Below are positions 22,639 through 32,859 of a DNA stretch of 45,432 nucleotides, one piece after another. This stretch comes from a virus: the IMG/VR virus record IMGVR_UViG_3300025133_000205, positions 1 to 45,432 of that record; one strand, written 5' to 3'. Each line of letters begins with the position of its first letter. Position 1 is the stretch's first letter. A program made the position numbers and the translations under genes. A model generated the notes under the pieces. It worked only from the letters and a program-made list of their open reading frames with translations. It did no database searches and was not told the DNA's origin.

Positions 22639-25600
22639 TTAAATACCGGTGGTTATCCTCCAGAGGTTCCAGAGGGCTTCGTCAATAATAATAACCCCAG
22701 AGTTAGAGCTGACCTTTAAAATTTCAGATCGATTTATCGATTCGTCATTTTCTGGTAAGAGTTCCTGCGAAAACGATGCCTTCTTTTCTAACCTATCTTT
22801 GTATTTGGCGGTAATGATTTGATTCATTTTGTCCAAATAATAGATCTTTATTGCGGCTGCCACAGAGTTTAATCCAACCGCAACAGACGAGATGCTCGCC
22901 TTGAGTTCTGGATGTAGTCTTAGTGTAACGGGGTTACTACTTAGTGCGTGTGAGGCATATCTGTAGATCTTTAATGCGTTCATAATTGTGTCTGAATCTG
23001 GGTCTTGTATTGACCTAATTTCTTCTGCATTCTCTCCAATTGGAAACAATGTATTTATTACTTGAAGGAAAGACACATTATCTTCTGGAGCATTATCATT
23101 CGGTGCTGGCCGGAAAAATTCTCCATGTCCTCCTGCTAAATGTGGAAACAAATTTTTAGATTTTGTTTCCATTGGATCTGTATTTTGCCCAGAAGAAAGC
23201 CTCAATCCAGTTTCCTTATCAAATTCGTCTACAGAAAAAAGATTAGGCAAATCTAAATTGCCCCTCTTTAAGACTAAGCTTTTATATGGATCTAATAAAT
23301 CTTTGGCCAATATTTCAGACGAGCCACTTAGTTTTAACTCTTCATTTAGCTTCCTAGCCGCATAATCTAATCCGTGTGTTTTTATAATAAATTGTTGTGC
23401 GGAGTTAAGCAAGTCTACGTTAGGTGTTTCGCCCAAAAAGACCTGATGTCCAGCCCACTTCTCAGAGAAACATTCTAGTGTTAGAACTTTATTCATTAAT
23501 ACATAATCAATAAACGGAACATAATATCCACTAGCCGCGACATACGAGGCGTCGACTACGCCTTCTTCCGCCTCATCTTCGTTATCATTTTCGAGACTTT
23601 TGAATTTTACCGGTGACCTTTCAATCTTTGTTCTGCAATTGCTCCTTCGAACAACATTGAATGGCATTCCACGATAATGCTTGAATAATATTTCTATGTT
23701 TTCTTTAGCATTGGACCTTAAGTCCTCTGCTCCTTGCTCGGACAACCCCGAAGATACCTCTTTAAATTTATTATAAATTTTAATAATTTTTATTAAAATA
23801 TTTGCAGCGTCTTTAGTTGGAGTTCTTTGCAGCAAGTCTGATAACTCTAACTTATAATTGTCAGAAAATACTTCTATTCTAGCTCCAACCATCGGTATTA
23901 TCTCTCCTGCAATCTTGGCTGTCGTTGGAGAGTTTTCAATCGGAACCGGAACTCCGACATTGCTAAATGTATCGATTGAGAGATCACTTATTGGCGGAAA
24001 AAGAAGAGACTTTCCTTTTTTCCTAAACTGCGGCCCAATATTAAATCCAGAATCACTAGCAAAGTTTGTTAGCGTATTTCTAACGCTAACTTCGCCCGCA
24101 ACATTAGATATTTCCGTATAGGGGTGATACATCATACTGACGTTATCGCTGCTTATCTTTATGTCCTTCTCTGGCAGGGCAAATGCCCTAAATCCATTTG
24201 ACCGTATGCCTTCAGGAAGGCTTGCCGTAATTGCTTCAACAAAAATTCCGATTGATGAAAGATCTAATCTTGTAAGCACGCAAATAAATCCGTCTGGCAC
24301 AAGAGCCTTTTCCTCATTAGAGAATGACAAGTCAAAACTACGATAGTCATCTTTTGAATTAAATAACGCATATACTGGTTCCGAAAATGATTCTTTTTTG
24401 TCCTTTGGAACACAGGTATTCGCCCCAAAGCTTGGGATCATCATAGTTCTTATTGACTCTCCGGACTCCAAAGGTCTTGGCTTGAAGTATTTTGAATACT
24501 TTGACTGATCATTCAGGTTTATATTAGTCTCCGGAGTCGTTATAAAAATATTTTTAAGAATACTTTTTGCCTTTGTTTTCTCGTCAGACTCCTCGTCCTC
24601 TTCGAGAGTGCCTTCTAGTTTCTGCTTTATATATTCCAAGGCAGGCTCTTTGTACAGCCTGCTATTGGCCGCCGTTTCCATTCCGTGCGGAATAGCGTTC
24701 AGGCCGGCAATGCAGCCTAAAATATTGCCAATATAATCATCCAAAGAGTCGTCATCCATGTCTGCTGTGTATCCGAAAAAATTAAAGTTACTATGTGCAG
24801 AGCATAGGTCTATTACCTTTTGAGGAGAAGACAAATCAACAGACTCATAATTTAGATCTATTTCAAATCCTATATATGAATATTGATTATTATCTTTAAT
24901 AAATTTATTGAAAATAATTGATAATTGATCTGCAATATAAAAAGAGATAGAAGCATATATGATTCGAGATAAATACATTTGGCCGGACATCCTGGCTATT
25001 ATTTTAGACTTGGTTCCTCCGGGTCCAAAAACGTATTTACTAAGCTTCTTAACATCTTTCTCATTAATGTTGATAGCTTCAAAAATTTCGCTCCTAATAT
25101 CATCAAAGTGAGATAAGAATTCACTTTTAATTTGTCCTTCATCATATAATGAGTTTCTTATTCTCCATCTTTTTTTTATATCTATCTTCGGATCTAATTT
25201 TTTCAAAAGAATATCATAAGAATAATTTATAATATTTCTAAATAATGGATCAATAAACTCATCTTCTAAGAATGATAAAAATTTAGTATCAGTTTTCATT
25301 GTCTTATTGATAAATGACTTTTCATCATCTTTTATTTTATTAAAAATTTCAAGCATAACATCTGTTGTGGCAAGTTCATCATCCAGCTTGCCATCTTGAT
25401 TTAGTTTATTTAATAAATTTTGAATCAATTCCTTTATAGACTCATAGATTTTATCCTCATACTTATCTAGGCTGAATACTTTCGTCCCAAGCAGAGATCC
25501 TCTTACATCTAAAGATGATGATAATCTTAGGAAATTAGAACAAGTTTTGAAAGACGAATTCAACAGTTCTGTTATTGTCTCTCCGCATATATCTTTATTC

Positions 25601-28600
25601 TTTCTTAAAACGGCCATATCTATTGGCATATCGGGAACCTGCAGGGACTTATTGTATGTTCTGGAATCTCCGGCGTTTCTGACGTGCCCCTCGCCGCTGC
25701 TAGTCTCTATGCCCTGCTCTTTTCCTGACCTCTCATATCTCGTTCTAAAAGTATCTGAACTCTCCTTTAGAGAGCTACTTACTATGGATTCATCAGTCTG
25801 GGGCCCGCCCCAAGCAAATGATTTACTCTTATATTGTGTTTCGGAAAAATAATACTTGCCTACTTCGCCTTCGTCTGTTACTGAAAACGACAACCTTCCC
25901 AGCTCATGGTCTTTGCTCTTGACCCACGTATTATAATCATATCGATCTAATATAGTGTTCTCCGGAACTCTGCTGATCATATTTTTCTTCATTGCTATCT
26001 CTAGATTCTTTCTTCCGCTAGATCGCAACAACTTTCCGAGCTGCCTCACTTCGGCTCCAAGTTTTGGCACAAATCTACAATGTGTATTGCCAAAGTTAAC
26101 AGAGTTATTTACAGTAAAGCTATGCCCGTGACGACAGGTCAGAACTACATCTCCAATTAGATTTGCCGCATCATCTTTTATGTTTTTAGACGCCATAGCC
26201 ATAGATAAAATCTTAGCAAACTTTGTTAGCCTTCCGTCCTCCCCCGTAAAGAATGATTCTTTTATTGCCTCTGGGCTTCCTAAAACATAAGTTAAATCTG
26301 TTGCCTCAACGCCATACGAAATTAATGCCTCAGTTAAATCTTTTTTATATTCTACATCAGCAGATACCAACAGCTTCTTCAGCTCCGGAAAATTAAAGGA
26401 AGAAAGACTCGTAGCGGCCCCACACGCCATATAGACGACCGTCCCCGGCTCTAGCTGGGCAACTCCTCCGGCTCCATCAGAAGGAAGAGACATCGCTGAC
26501 AAGTCGCTATCTTCGGCAGTAGGCCCAGATAAAGGAGAGACTATATATCCATATTTTTTATACAAGGACTCTATATCATCCTTATCGGCTATATCAATAA
26601 GCGTCGGACACCTAAAGTAGGTATTAGAGTATTTCCATCCTCCAGACCTTCTGGAATTTAAAAGCCCTCTGACCTCCTCTGCGACGTCAGCTGTAAATGT
26701 TTCATTATTTATAGCTGATGATAAAGCCCTCTCTATCTTTCCGTCGTCAGTTAGAACCTGACTTCGACTAGAGTTAAAAGTACCACTCCTTAGAGCCTTA
26801 GGATCTATACTATCACCCTGACCCAACACGCTTAAGGAGGCAGATAAATCTACCGAATATCCGCAATTAAAATCTTGTGTCTTCCGTTGACCTTCGGTTT
26901 CTGGTGCGCCCACGACTAGCTCCGGAGGTATCCCCGTTTGATCCTTAAATGGACACTTAAATCTTTTCTTAATAACATCTGACCTCCCAAGATATTTTGC
27001 CTTGTCCTTTCTTAATACTTCGGCCCTCCTGAGAAGCCCCTCTGCATGTTTTGTTTTGTTTCCAGAATTTATAAGATCATCAATTTGTGACCATGTTTTC
27101 GGCCCAGTGTCGAATCTTTTGCCGTAAAACAAATCACCCCAATTCCTCATAGGCGCAGACCTCGGTGCCGTCGGAACTCCCCGGCTAGAGCTTAACTCAA
27201 ACTTCTTCGGAGGAGAATGCAGATACTCTTCTCCGGTCTTTGAATTTACTGATAATTGATCAATTGAAATTTGTGACCCATCTTTTCTGAACAAAGAATA
27301 TAAAGGCAGCTTAAAATCGGAATATTCTCGCAGGAATTCATTCCTATCTTTGCGAGAGGCGGAAGCCCCCTCATCTGTAGACTTTCCGGCTTCTCTTCTG
27401 TACTTTCCTCCAAATCTCTGAACCATCTTTTTTATATAAAGACCCTTTCCGCACATTGAGCAATTTGCGTATGTCCAAGAATACCGACTTTTGCCCTGAA
27501 CAACATTTACAACATCTTGTCGTATTACTTCTTGACTTATATTTTCAGAAAGATATCTACATAAATTCTTATCTGTATTTTTTATATCAAAAAATGCGCC
27601 AATCTTTAATTTGATATTTGTAGCATAAGACGCGATAAAGAGATCGTCCATCTCGTCCGTCCAACCGCCAACCAGCACGTCCTGGGTCCTATCATCGTAC
27701 TCTCTAAATTGAGGCTTATGGCGATAAGCCTGAGACAAAACATCAGGGAAGACTAATCGATATATCAAATCCTTTAGCAGGCCAAATGACTCAGAGTCTT
27801 GATTTTTAATATTGTTTACCAAATATATTGGGTGGTATTCAATTGGAAATTCCCTAAGTAAGTCCAAGTCTTTTAGCATCATATAAATTTCTTTATCACG
27901 ATATTTTATTGACATAATAAATCTGTCAATATTATCCGCTATTGACTGTCTGCTCTTTTCAAATTTATGCAAGTTTGATTTAGTGTTAACTGTCGAAGTC
28001 GCCTCAGCAGCTGCTAGCTTTGAGCTAAAGTTACCAAGTACAACAGCTATTTCACTTAGCATCTCACTTATATATTCGGGTTTGTACTCAACCTCATCAG
28101 TTTCTTCGTCAAGCTCAAAACCCAAGCCCCTGTTTCCAAACCCCTTAAAGAAAGATGAGAATTCAAATATATCTTTTCCTGATGCCTCCAAGAGCTTGAA
28201 GAAAGACCTTGGGTCCTTATCTGATAAGTATGTTGCCTTATATTCCAAATTTAAACTTGCATATATACCAACGGTAGACCCTGTGTTAAGAGGCTTGACA
28301 CTCGGCTTTCTAAGAACTTCTTTTGATTCTAATGCGAGCGAGTCAAGTGTTATGATGGCTCCCGGCACAAGATCATCCGGCTCCGGCTCCGGCTCCGGCT
28401 CCTCTATCTTTTCGGGCTGCCTACCGGGACTTACTTTCGGCTCAGCAACATCATCTGGCTCGTCACCGAGTGTTTTGTCAAATATGTCAATGGACTCTCT
28501 CTTTTCTGGCTTGACCTTTTCTCTCTTTTCTGGCTTGACCTTTTCTCTCAGCACTTCTAGGGAAGCTTTTATATCTAAGAAATCTGCTTCAACAAAAGTT

Positions 28601-29037
28601 TTTATTGAAATAAGTTTCAGAAGCTGAGATACAGGTCCGTCATGATCTGCGGAAAAAGAATAATCTTGATAATAAGCTTCGGCCTCAAGGTAAACCGCAG
28701 CAAGCTCTTCATTCAGGCCTCTCACTCCGCTTAAGTGAAGTGACTCCTCTATTCTTGTTATGACCGATGCTTTTGTAGTCTCGAAAACTTCATTAGATAT
28801 TTCCGGCCAGCTCTGCGATCCGTCGCGGGCGGTGTGGCTATCTTCTGACATCTGCTCGGCCTGGAAAATAAGCGTCGGAAGTTCATTTACTGCTGTACTT
28901 AAATATTTATGATACTCCTCTAGCTTGTTTGCAAATGCTTGGAATCCACTATCGGCAGATCCATCATCATAAAAGACCTCTGGATATTTTCTTTTCAGCA
29001 TGTTTGTGACTGTACTAAAGTCTTGGCCATTACTCAT
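22639..29037 (-). CDS. Giant hypothetical protein (2132 residues) with Cys/His clusters
   Basis: The longest gene in the window, 6.4 kb. I do not recognise it. The first 180 residues are helical. Two 8-residue repeats (EKVKPEKR) and an EPEPEPEP linker span about 165-225. Scattered cysteine groups could bind metal: CSMCGKGL (about 515), FKCPFKD (about 690), FNCGYS (about 720), FRCPTL (about 800) and VLTCRHGHSF with THCRFV (about 970-1000). The C-terminal half is globular with many Asp/Ser-rich loops. It shows no transmembrane segments and no polymerase, helicase or tape-measure pattern. It lies just downstream of the 448-residue gene, two bases apart, and may be a large virion-associated or ejected protein. 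Confidence 0.8.
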   Translation of the reverse strand: MSNGQDFSTVTNMLKRKYPEVFYDDGSADSGFQAFANKLEEYHKYLSTAVNELPTLIFQAEQMSEDSHTARDGSQSWPEISNEVFETTKASVITRIEESLHLSGVRGLNEELAAVYLEAEAYYQDYSFSADHDGPVSQLLKLISIKTFVEADFLDIKASLEVLREKVKPEKREKVKPEKRESIDIFDKTLGDEPDDVAEPKVSPGRQPEKIEEPEPEPEPDDLVPGAIITLDSLALESKEVLRKPSVKPLNTGSTVGIYASLNLEYKATYLSDKDPRSFFKLLEASGKDIFEFSSFFKGFGNRGLGFELDEETDEVEYKPEYISEMLSEIAVVLGNFSSKLAAAEATSTVNTKSNLHKFEKSRQSIADNIDRFIMSIKYRDKEIYMMLKDLDLLREFPIEYHPIYLVNNIKNQDSESFGLLKDLIYRLVFPDVLSQAYRHKPQFREYDDRTQDVLVGGWTDEMDDLFIASYATNIKLKIGAFFDIKNTDKNLCRYLSENISQEVIRQDVVNVVQGKSRYSWTYANCSMCGKGLYIKKMVQRFGGKYRREAGKSTDEGASASRKDRNEFLREYSDFKLPLYSLFRKDGSQISIDQLSVNSKTGEEYLHSPPKKFELSSSRGVPTAPRSAPMRNWGDLFYGKRFDTGPKTWSQIDDLINSGNKTKHAEGLLRRAEVLRKDKAKYLGRSDVIKKRFKCPFKDQTGIPPELVVGAPETEGQRKTQDFNCGYSVDLSASLSVLGQGDSIDPKALRSGTFNSSRSQVLTDDGKIERALSSAINNETFTADVAEEVRGLLNSRRSGGWKYSNTYFRCPTLIDIADKDDIESLYKKYGYIVSPLSGPTAEDSDLSAMSLPSDGAGGVAQLEPGTVVYMACGAATSLSSFNFPELKKLLVSADVEYKKDLTEALISYGVEATDLTYVLGSPEAIKESFFTGEDGRLTKFAKILSMAMASKNIKDDAANLIGDVVLTCRHGHSFTVNNSVNFGNTHCRFVPKLGAEVRQLGKLLRSSGRKNLEIAMKKNMISRVPENTILDRYDYNTWVKSKDHELGRLSFSVTDEGEVGKYYFSETQYKSKSFAWGGPQTDESIVSSSLKESSDTFRTRYERSGKEQGIETSSGEGHVRNAGDSRTYNKSLQVPDMPIDMAVLRKNKDICGETITELLNSSFKTCSNFLRLSSSLDVRGSLLGTKVFSLDKYEDKIYESIKELIQNLLNKLNQDGKLDDELATTDVMLEIFNKIKDDEKSFINKTMKTDTKFLSFLEDEFIDPLFRNIINYSYDILLKKLDPKIDIKKRWRIRNSLYDEGQIKSEFLSHFDDIRSEIFEAININEKDVKKLSKYVFGPGGTKSKIIARMSGQMYLSRIIYASISFYIADQLSIIFNKFIKDNNQYSYIGFEIDLNYESVDLSSPQKVIDLCSAHSNFNFFGYTADMDDDSLDDYIGNILGCIAGLNAIPHGMETAANSRLYKEPALEYIKQKLEGTLEEDEESDEKTKAKSILKNIFITTPETNINLNDQSKYSKYFKPRPLESGESIRTMMIPSFGANTCVPKDKKESFSEPVYALFNSKDDYRSFDLSFSNEEKALVPDGFICVLTRLDLSSIGIFVEAITASLPEGIRSNGFRAFALPEKDIKISSDNVSMMYHPYTEISNVAGEVSVRNTLTNFASDSGFNIGPQFRKKGKSLLFPPISDLSIDTFSNVGVPVPIENSPTTAKIAGEIIPMVGARIEVFSDNYKLELSDLLQRTPTKDAANILIKIIKIYNKFKEVSSGLSEQGAEDLRSNAKENIEILFKHYRGMPFNVVRRSNCRTKIERSPVKFKSLENDNEDEAEEGVVDASYVAASGYYVPFIDYVLMNKVLTLECFSEKWAGHQVFLGETPNVDLLNSAQQFIIKTHGLDYAARKLNEELKLSGSSEILAKDLLDPYKSLVLKRGNLDLPNLFSVDEFDKETGLRLSSGQNTDPMETKSKNLFPHLAGGHGEFFRPAPNDNAPEDNVSFLQVINTLFPIGENAEEIRSIQDPDSDTIMNALKIYRYASHALSSNPVTLRLHPELKASISSVAVGLNSVAAAIKIYYLDKMNQIITAKYKDRLEKKASFSQELLPENDESINRSEILKVSSNSGVIIIDEALWNLWRITTGI
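28376..28403 (-). repeat. Hexanucleotide repeat encoding (Glu-Pro)n
   Basis: CCGGCT-type six-base units repeat about four times and encode EPEPEPEP in the giant protein. It marks a flexible linker between the N-terminal helical part and the rest. Confidence 0.75.
28497..28544 (-). repeat. Two tandem 24-bp repeats encoding EKVKPEKR twice
   Basis: Two identical 24-base units lie head to tail (28497-28520 and 28521-28544). Being exact at the DNA level, the duplication looks recent. It lengthens the charged linker of the giant protein in frame. Confidence 0.85.
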
Positions 29038-29038
29038 A

Positions 29039-30385
29039 TTATTTATTCCTTAGAAATTCCTGATATTTAATCTTTCTGTTATCAGAATTATCATGTATCG
29101 ACTCTATATGAAATTTACTTTCATAATCATCTTTTATTTCTTTTATTAGTAACTTAATCCAAAAATGGGCCTGATTTACATGAGCTGTCTCAGATCTAGT
29201 TGCCGCAACTAATATCTTACTGTCTTTTTTATTTAATTTTATACTGCCATTATTATTGTTTACTGCCATGTAAATATTCTTATCTAAAAAATCCAAACTT
29301 CCAATAAGTGGCATGGAATCTAGCCCTAGGAGACTAAGAATTTCCCTATTTAAATAAAGATTATTCATTTTTTCTGGGAATTCCCAAATCGGAACAGTAG
29401 CTATTGCCTTGCTATATTCTTCTTTAACTTTTATATTATAAAAGCTTTTTGTCATAATGCTGTTCAAGCGGGTTCCGGATGAACTAAATAAATCTAAATA
29501 TAGTAAATCCATTGTTTCATTTCCGACCCTAGGGATAGGAAGGACAATAGAAAATCCTCTTTTTATAAATTTCTTATTTATTCTAACCCCAGTCTTTGAG
29601 AAGAAATTTCTATCTTCACCCAAAACCCTATCGATGCTCAGGTTGCCATCAATAGAATCCGTGAGATTTACCAGAGGATAAATACATGGAACATAATCAT
29701 TGTGCCCCATTGTTCCGTTTATGAGAAGCGGAACCTCTGTTATCCCAGAGTTATAATGTTTGAATATATTATTTATTCCAAAATCAAAAAGGCCATCAAT
29801 TCTTGATTTTAACACTCGAATATCTTTATTTTCGCCATCTTTCAGCAGGCCTATCTCGGCCTCTATGCTTGAGAGTTCTTTGTGAATTACCCTCGCAAAG
29901 CAATAAATTAAGATTTGAATTCTTGCCCGCTCTTTTGAAATGAGGGCTCCTTCATTTTTTCTTATCGAATCTATGCCGGTAAGCTCGGCGCCATCAGCTC
30001 TATCCCCACCTAAAGATGACTCCTCAATTAAATTGACTTTTCTTATTTTATTTTCTAATAAATATTTATATAGATTTTTAAAAAAGTTTATTCTTTTATT
30101 TAAATTTAAAGTTGAAATTATAAAAGCTTCTGGAGCTTTGGAGTCTAGATTATTATTATATACTTTGTCAAAAAGCTCTCTATCTGTCTTAAACATTAAG
30201 ACAGCCTTTCTGAATGCATCAATATCATCAATGCCAAGTGACTCAAACGGAAACTTTAGAAAGTCTCTCTCAATTGCAAGCAATCTATTTTTATAGGTCT
30301 TTTTGCTTCCTCTATCTAAGGTTATTATCTTATACTTAGATATAGATATCTCTTCTTCTAAAAACTCCAGTAATTCTTTTTTCAT
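29039..30385 (-). CDS. Hypothetical protein, partner of the giant gene
   Basis: A 448-residue Lys/Asn/Ile-rich protein without a recognised domain. The N-terminal 200 residues are helical. The middle contains NGTMGHNDYVPCIYPLVNLT and NKKFIKRGFSIVLPIPRVG, and the C-terminal part has strands and AVNNNNGSIKLNKKDSKILV. The base composition is more AT-rich than its neighbours. Its stop is separated by two bases from the giant protein's start, and both follow the sigma factor gene, so they are probably expressed and used together. Function unknown. Confidence 0.75.
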   Translation of the reverse strand: MKKELLEFLEEEISISKYKIITLDRGSKKTYKNRLLAIERDFLKFPFESLGIDDIDAFRKAVLMFKTDRELFDKVYNNNLDSKAPEAFIISTLNLNKRINFFKNLYKYLLENKIRKVNLIEESSLGGDRADGAELTGIDSIRKNEGALISKERARIQILIYCFARVIHKELSSIEAEIGLLKDGENKDIRVLKSRIDGLFDFGINNIFKHYNSGITEVPLLINGTMGHNDYVPCIYPLVNLTDSIDGNLSIDRVLGEDRNFFSKTGVRINKKFIKRGFSIVLPIPRVGNETMDLLYLDLFSSSGTRLNSIMTKSFYNIKVKEEYSKAIATVPIWEFPEKMNNLYLNREILSLLGLDSMPLIGSLDFLDKNIYMAVNNNNGSIKLNKKDSKILVAATRSETAHVNQAHFWIKLLIKEIKDDYESKFHIESIHDNSDNRKIKYQEFLRNK

Positions 30386-30392
30386 TTTAAAA

Positions 30393-31157
30393 TTAGATTA
30401 GATCTTCTAATATATCACTTATAATCTTATTAGACTTTATCTTCTTGAGCCGCATACTTGCGGCCCACCCGGTGATGCCAACGTGCCTTGCTGCATCACC
30501 AATCGAAAATCCTTCCAAGCAAACCATCTTAAGTATAGTTTGAGTCTTTGGGTCAACCTGACCTCCAAGCCTCTCTATTGCCATGTTTAAGTGTACTTCA
30601 TCATATGGAGACTTATTTGATGAAAACATTCCGTCTGTTGATGAGAGTGATGATTCAAAATCAAGATACTCTTCTCCGTCAGACTGGCTTCTCTTTGGCA
30701 TTAAGCTAAAGAGAAGCTCCTCTCTTGAGCCTCTATAGACTGGTCCATATTTATTTCCACATTCTTTGCAGATGTTCTCCTTCCCCTTTTCCGAAAAGAT
30801 TCCACCACATGAGCAAATACTTTTTGTCTTCTCTTCTGATAGTCCATATGCATCATTCGATAATTTGTTTATACTTTTTAATTTTGATATTAATTTATTT
30901 TTTAAATGATTATGCAAAAAGGAACTCAGCTTTACCTTTTTATCTGGATCAAAAGCATTTATTCCTTCTATGATTATAACGGAAAGCTCTTGCTTAATGT
31001 CATCAAATCCATATCCGGACATATAAGTCCGAGAGGCCCACTTGCACAAAAGAGGATCTATCTTTTTTAGTACTTTGCCGTATCCCTCTTTTGTTTTTGT
31101 GTTAACGAAAATCTTCTCATCATACATCTCAACAAACTGCTCATATTCTTTTGCCAT
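30393..31157 (-). CDS. Sigma-70 family factor with an inserted zinc ribbon
   Basis: A 254-residue phage sigma factor that would steer host RNA polymerase. Region 2-like sequence is at about 30-95 (YGFDDIKQELSVIIIEGINA, then KVKLSSFLHNHLKNKL). Region 4 is at about 200-245 (LKMVCLEGFSIGDAARHVGI, then MRLKKIKSNKI). Between them lies a zinc ribbon (CSCGG and CKECG, about 113-137), which is unusual for sigma factors. The closest functional analogy is the late sigma gp55 of T4-like phages, but I cannot show homology. AAGGAA precedes ATG 31157. It is upstream of the two large unknown genes. Confidence 0.85.
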   Translation of the reverse strand: MAKEYEQFVEMYDEKIFVNTKTKEGYGKVLKKIDPLLCKWASRTYMSGYGFDDIKQELSVIIIEGINAFDPDKKVKLSSFLHNHLKNKLISKLKSINKLSNDAYGLSEEKTKSICSCGGIFSEKGKENICKECGNKYGPVYRGSREELLFSLMPKRSQSDGEEYLDFESSLSSTDGMFSSNKSPYDEVHLNMAIERLGGQVDPKTQTILKMVCLEGFSIGDAARHVGITGWAASMRLKKIKSNKIISDILEDLI

Positions 31158-31166
31158 AGAGGTTCC

Positions 31167-31931
31167 TTACTTGTCCCATGCATCTTGGCATATTGACTGA
31201 TAGTCACACCATCCGCATAATACTGTTGGCTTTTTAACCCAAGTCTCATCTGTATTGATTGACTCAGCCCTCTTTATGATTGTATCAACACAGTTATCGA
31301 GATCATTATGAGTAAAGGTAAAATCCTTTGTTGTGCAGCCATGCTTAAGTAGAACATAAGACCCATATACCTTTTTGACATCTTTAAATCTTCTATTTAG
31401 AGCCTCCGCATATACCAGAAGCTGGAATTGAGTTAGATACTTTTGATTTTTGCTTGTCTTATAATCGACAACCTTATAAATTCCTGGGCTTATACGATCA
31501 ACTCGATCAATAAATCCACGAACCAAGGTGTTCTCATCTATGTTAAAAGCGTAATCCAATTCGATTCCAATCACATCTGGAGTGCCCTCTTCTTTTAACT
31601 TAAAAAGATAATCTTGAATCACCTTTCTGAGGGCAATCATCCCTGGCAGCTCTCCATTTGGCATCCACGTTGGCTCCTGTAATACGTTTATGTCAAACTC
31701 CTTCACACCCTCTATAAAACACTGCTTCATTAGGGCCGAATAGTCTTTCTCTTCAATTTTCTCCTTGAGAACCTTAAGGTGAAATAACTCTAGAATACGG
31801 TGGGCACATGACCCAAATTCTGAAGATCCCCATACCTGCTTCTCAACATCAGGTTTTTCGATATACCTATAGTGGTATTGTTTTGGACACTTTTTATAAG
31901 TGTCCATAGATGATACAGATAACTTTAACAA
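31167..31931 (-). CDS. PD-(D/E)XK nuclease, RecB/Cas4-like
   Basis: A 254-residue nuclease of the RecB C-terminal/Cas4 type. It begins LSVSSMDTYKKCPKQYHYRY, then shows an early His (GSCAHRILELFH, about 42), GFIDRVDRI (about 140) and YKVVDYKTSKNQ (about 153-163), the D...DxK catalytic set. QFQLLVYAEAL is the QhxxY motif. Four cysteines (KKC near 14 and CGWCDYQSIC near 240) match the iron-sulfur cluster ligands of Cas4 and AddB. The start codon is TTG 31931 with AGGAG at good spacing. It probably resects DNA ends with SbcCD and RecA. No CRISPR array or other cas gene is present. Confidence 0.9.
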   Translation of the reverse strand: MLKLSVSSMDTYKKCPKQYHYRYIEKPDVEKQVWGSSEFGSCAHRILELFHLKVLKEKIEEKDYSALMKQCFIEGVKEFDINVLQEPTWMPNGELPGMIALRKVIQDYLFKLKEEGTPDVIGIELDYAFNIDENTLVRGFIDRVDRISPGIYKVVDYKTSKNQKYLTQFQLLVYAEALNRRFKDVKKVYGSYVLLKHGCTTKDFTFTHNDLDNCVDTIIKRAESINTDETWVKKPTVLCGWCDYQSICQDAWDK

Positions 31932-31947
31932 ATTAAACTCCTAAGGA

Positions 31948-32823
31948 TTAAAAGGCTCCACTGACAGATCTGTCTTGGATCCAGCGATATACAAAGTGGT
32001 TTCGACTACTAGCTCCATTTTTAGAAACTGTTCCCTCTGCTCTTTGAACAGACCTTATCCATCTAGACTCTAGACTTTCCCAGTAATAAGATACAAAAAG
32101 CTGCCTAGCTTCGTCGTAGAAGCTGCGAATATAATTCCCGGTAACAAGGGGCTCAGACTCGCCCAATCTTTCGTCATAAAATTTGGACGTGGGGCCAAAG
32201 GTACTATACGTCCGGTTTACGATCTTGACAACTTGTTCGTCTAGCTTCGCCTGTGTCGAGCCATCAATGGTTATAAATTTGGCCCTTGGGTCGAATTCAA
32301 CATTATCGTTTACTGTGGACACAGTAAATCGATCTGATACATCATTAGCCTTTGGAAAATTTACGAAAGGAACAGAGGTCTTTCCGTCCTCAACCCAAAC
32401 ACCATCAGTGGATACTTTTGACGCCTTAACATCTAGGTCTACAAAGGCTATCGCCGTTTCTTGGGCGGCATCACCCGACGAATCAAATGACAGACTCTCC
32501 AGAACTATCCCGCTCGGGGGAAGTATGGATATCCCTTCATCACCGATTCTTCTTGGACCATTATAATCTTCGGAGTCAGTGCTGTATTTTTTAGTGGTCA
32601 CGACAGAGGTATCTGTTGGGGATATGGCTATAGCCTTCAGGGTTAGTCCGCGAGAGCTTGTTGGCATATAAACCTTGCCAACTGCGATCAGGGAATTTAC
32701 ACCTGGGGTTTCGCCGTCTAATGTGTAATAGACCGTTGATGGAACATCTGTAGAGAAAGTAATATAAGATGGAATGCCAGATATAAATTCCACTTCACTC
32801 TCGGCTATGGTTAAGCTTATCAT
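31948..32823 (-). CDS. Virion-type protein with chitobiase-like C-terminal repeat
   Basis: A 291-residue strand-rich protein. Residues about 20-70 include STVYYTLDGETPGVNS, the YYTxDGxxP signature of the CHB_HEX_C family of small beta-sandwiches found in enzymes and phage surface proteins. The remainder has aromatic-rich segments (RSFYDEARQLFVSYYWESLE) and ends RWIQDRSVSGAF. It is likely a tail, baseplate or decoration protein, though it sits between SbcC and the nuclease gene. GGAGG precedes ATG 32823. Confidence 0.75.
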   Translation of the reverse strand: MISLTIAESEVEFISGIPSYITFSTDVPSTVYYTLDGETPGVNSLIAVGKVYMPTSSRGLTLKAIAISPTDTSVVTTKKYSTDSEDYNGPRRIGDEGISILPPSGIVLESLSFDSSGDAAQETAIAFVDLDVKASKVSTDGVWVEDGKTSVPFVNFPKANDVSDRFTVSTVNDNVEFDPRAKFITIDGSTQAKLDEQVVKIVNRTYSTFGPTSKFYDERLGESEPLVTGNYIRSFYDEARQLFVSYYWESLESRWIRSVQRAEGTVSKNGASSRNHFVYRWIQDRSVSGAF

Positions 32824-32859
32824 AATTGCCTCCGCATATTGTATGATAAAATTAGCATG

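Noticed and set aside
27983-28627. Long plus-strand frame opposite the giant gene
   Set aside because: It is antisense to a continuous 2132-codon gene and consists of Ser-rich low-complexity sequence mirroring Glu/Lys codons. It has no ribosome site.
31167-31931. Cas4 of a CRISPR system
   Set aside because: The domain fits Cas4/RecB, but there is no array and no other cas gene. End processing with SbcCD and RecA is the simpler reading.
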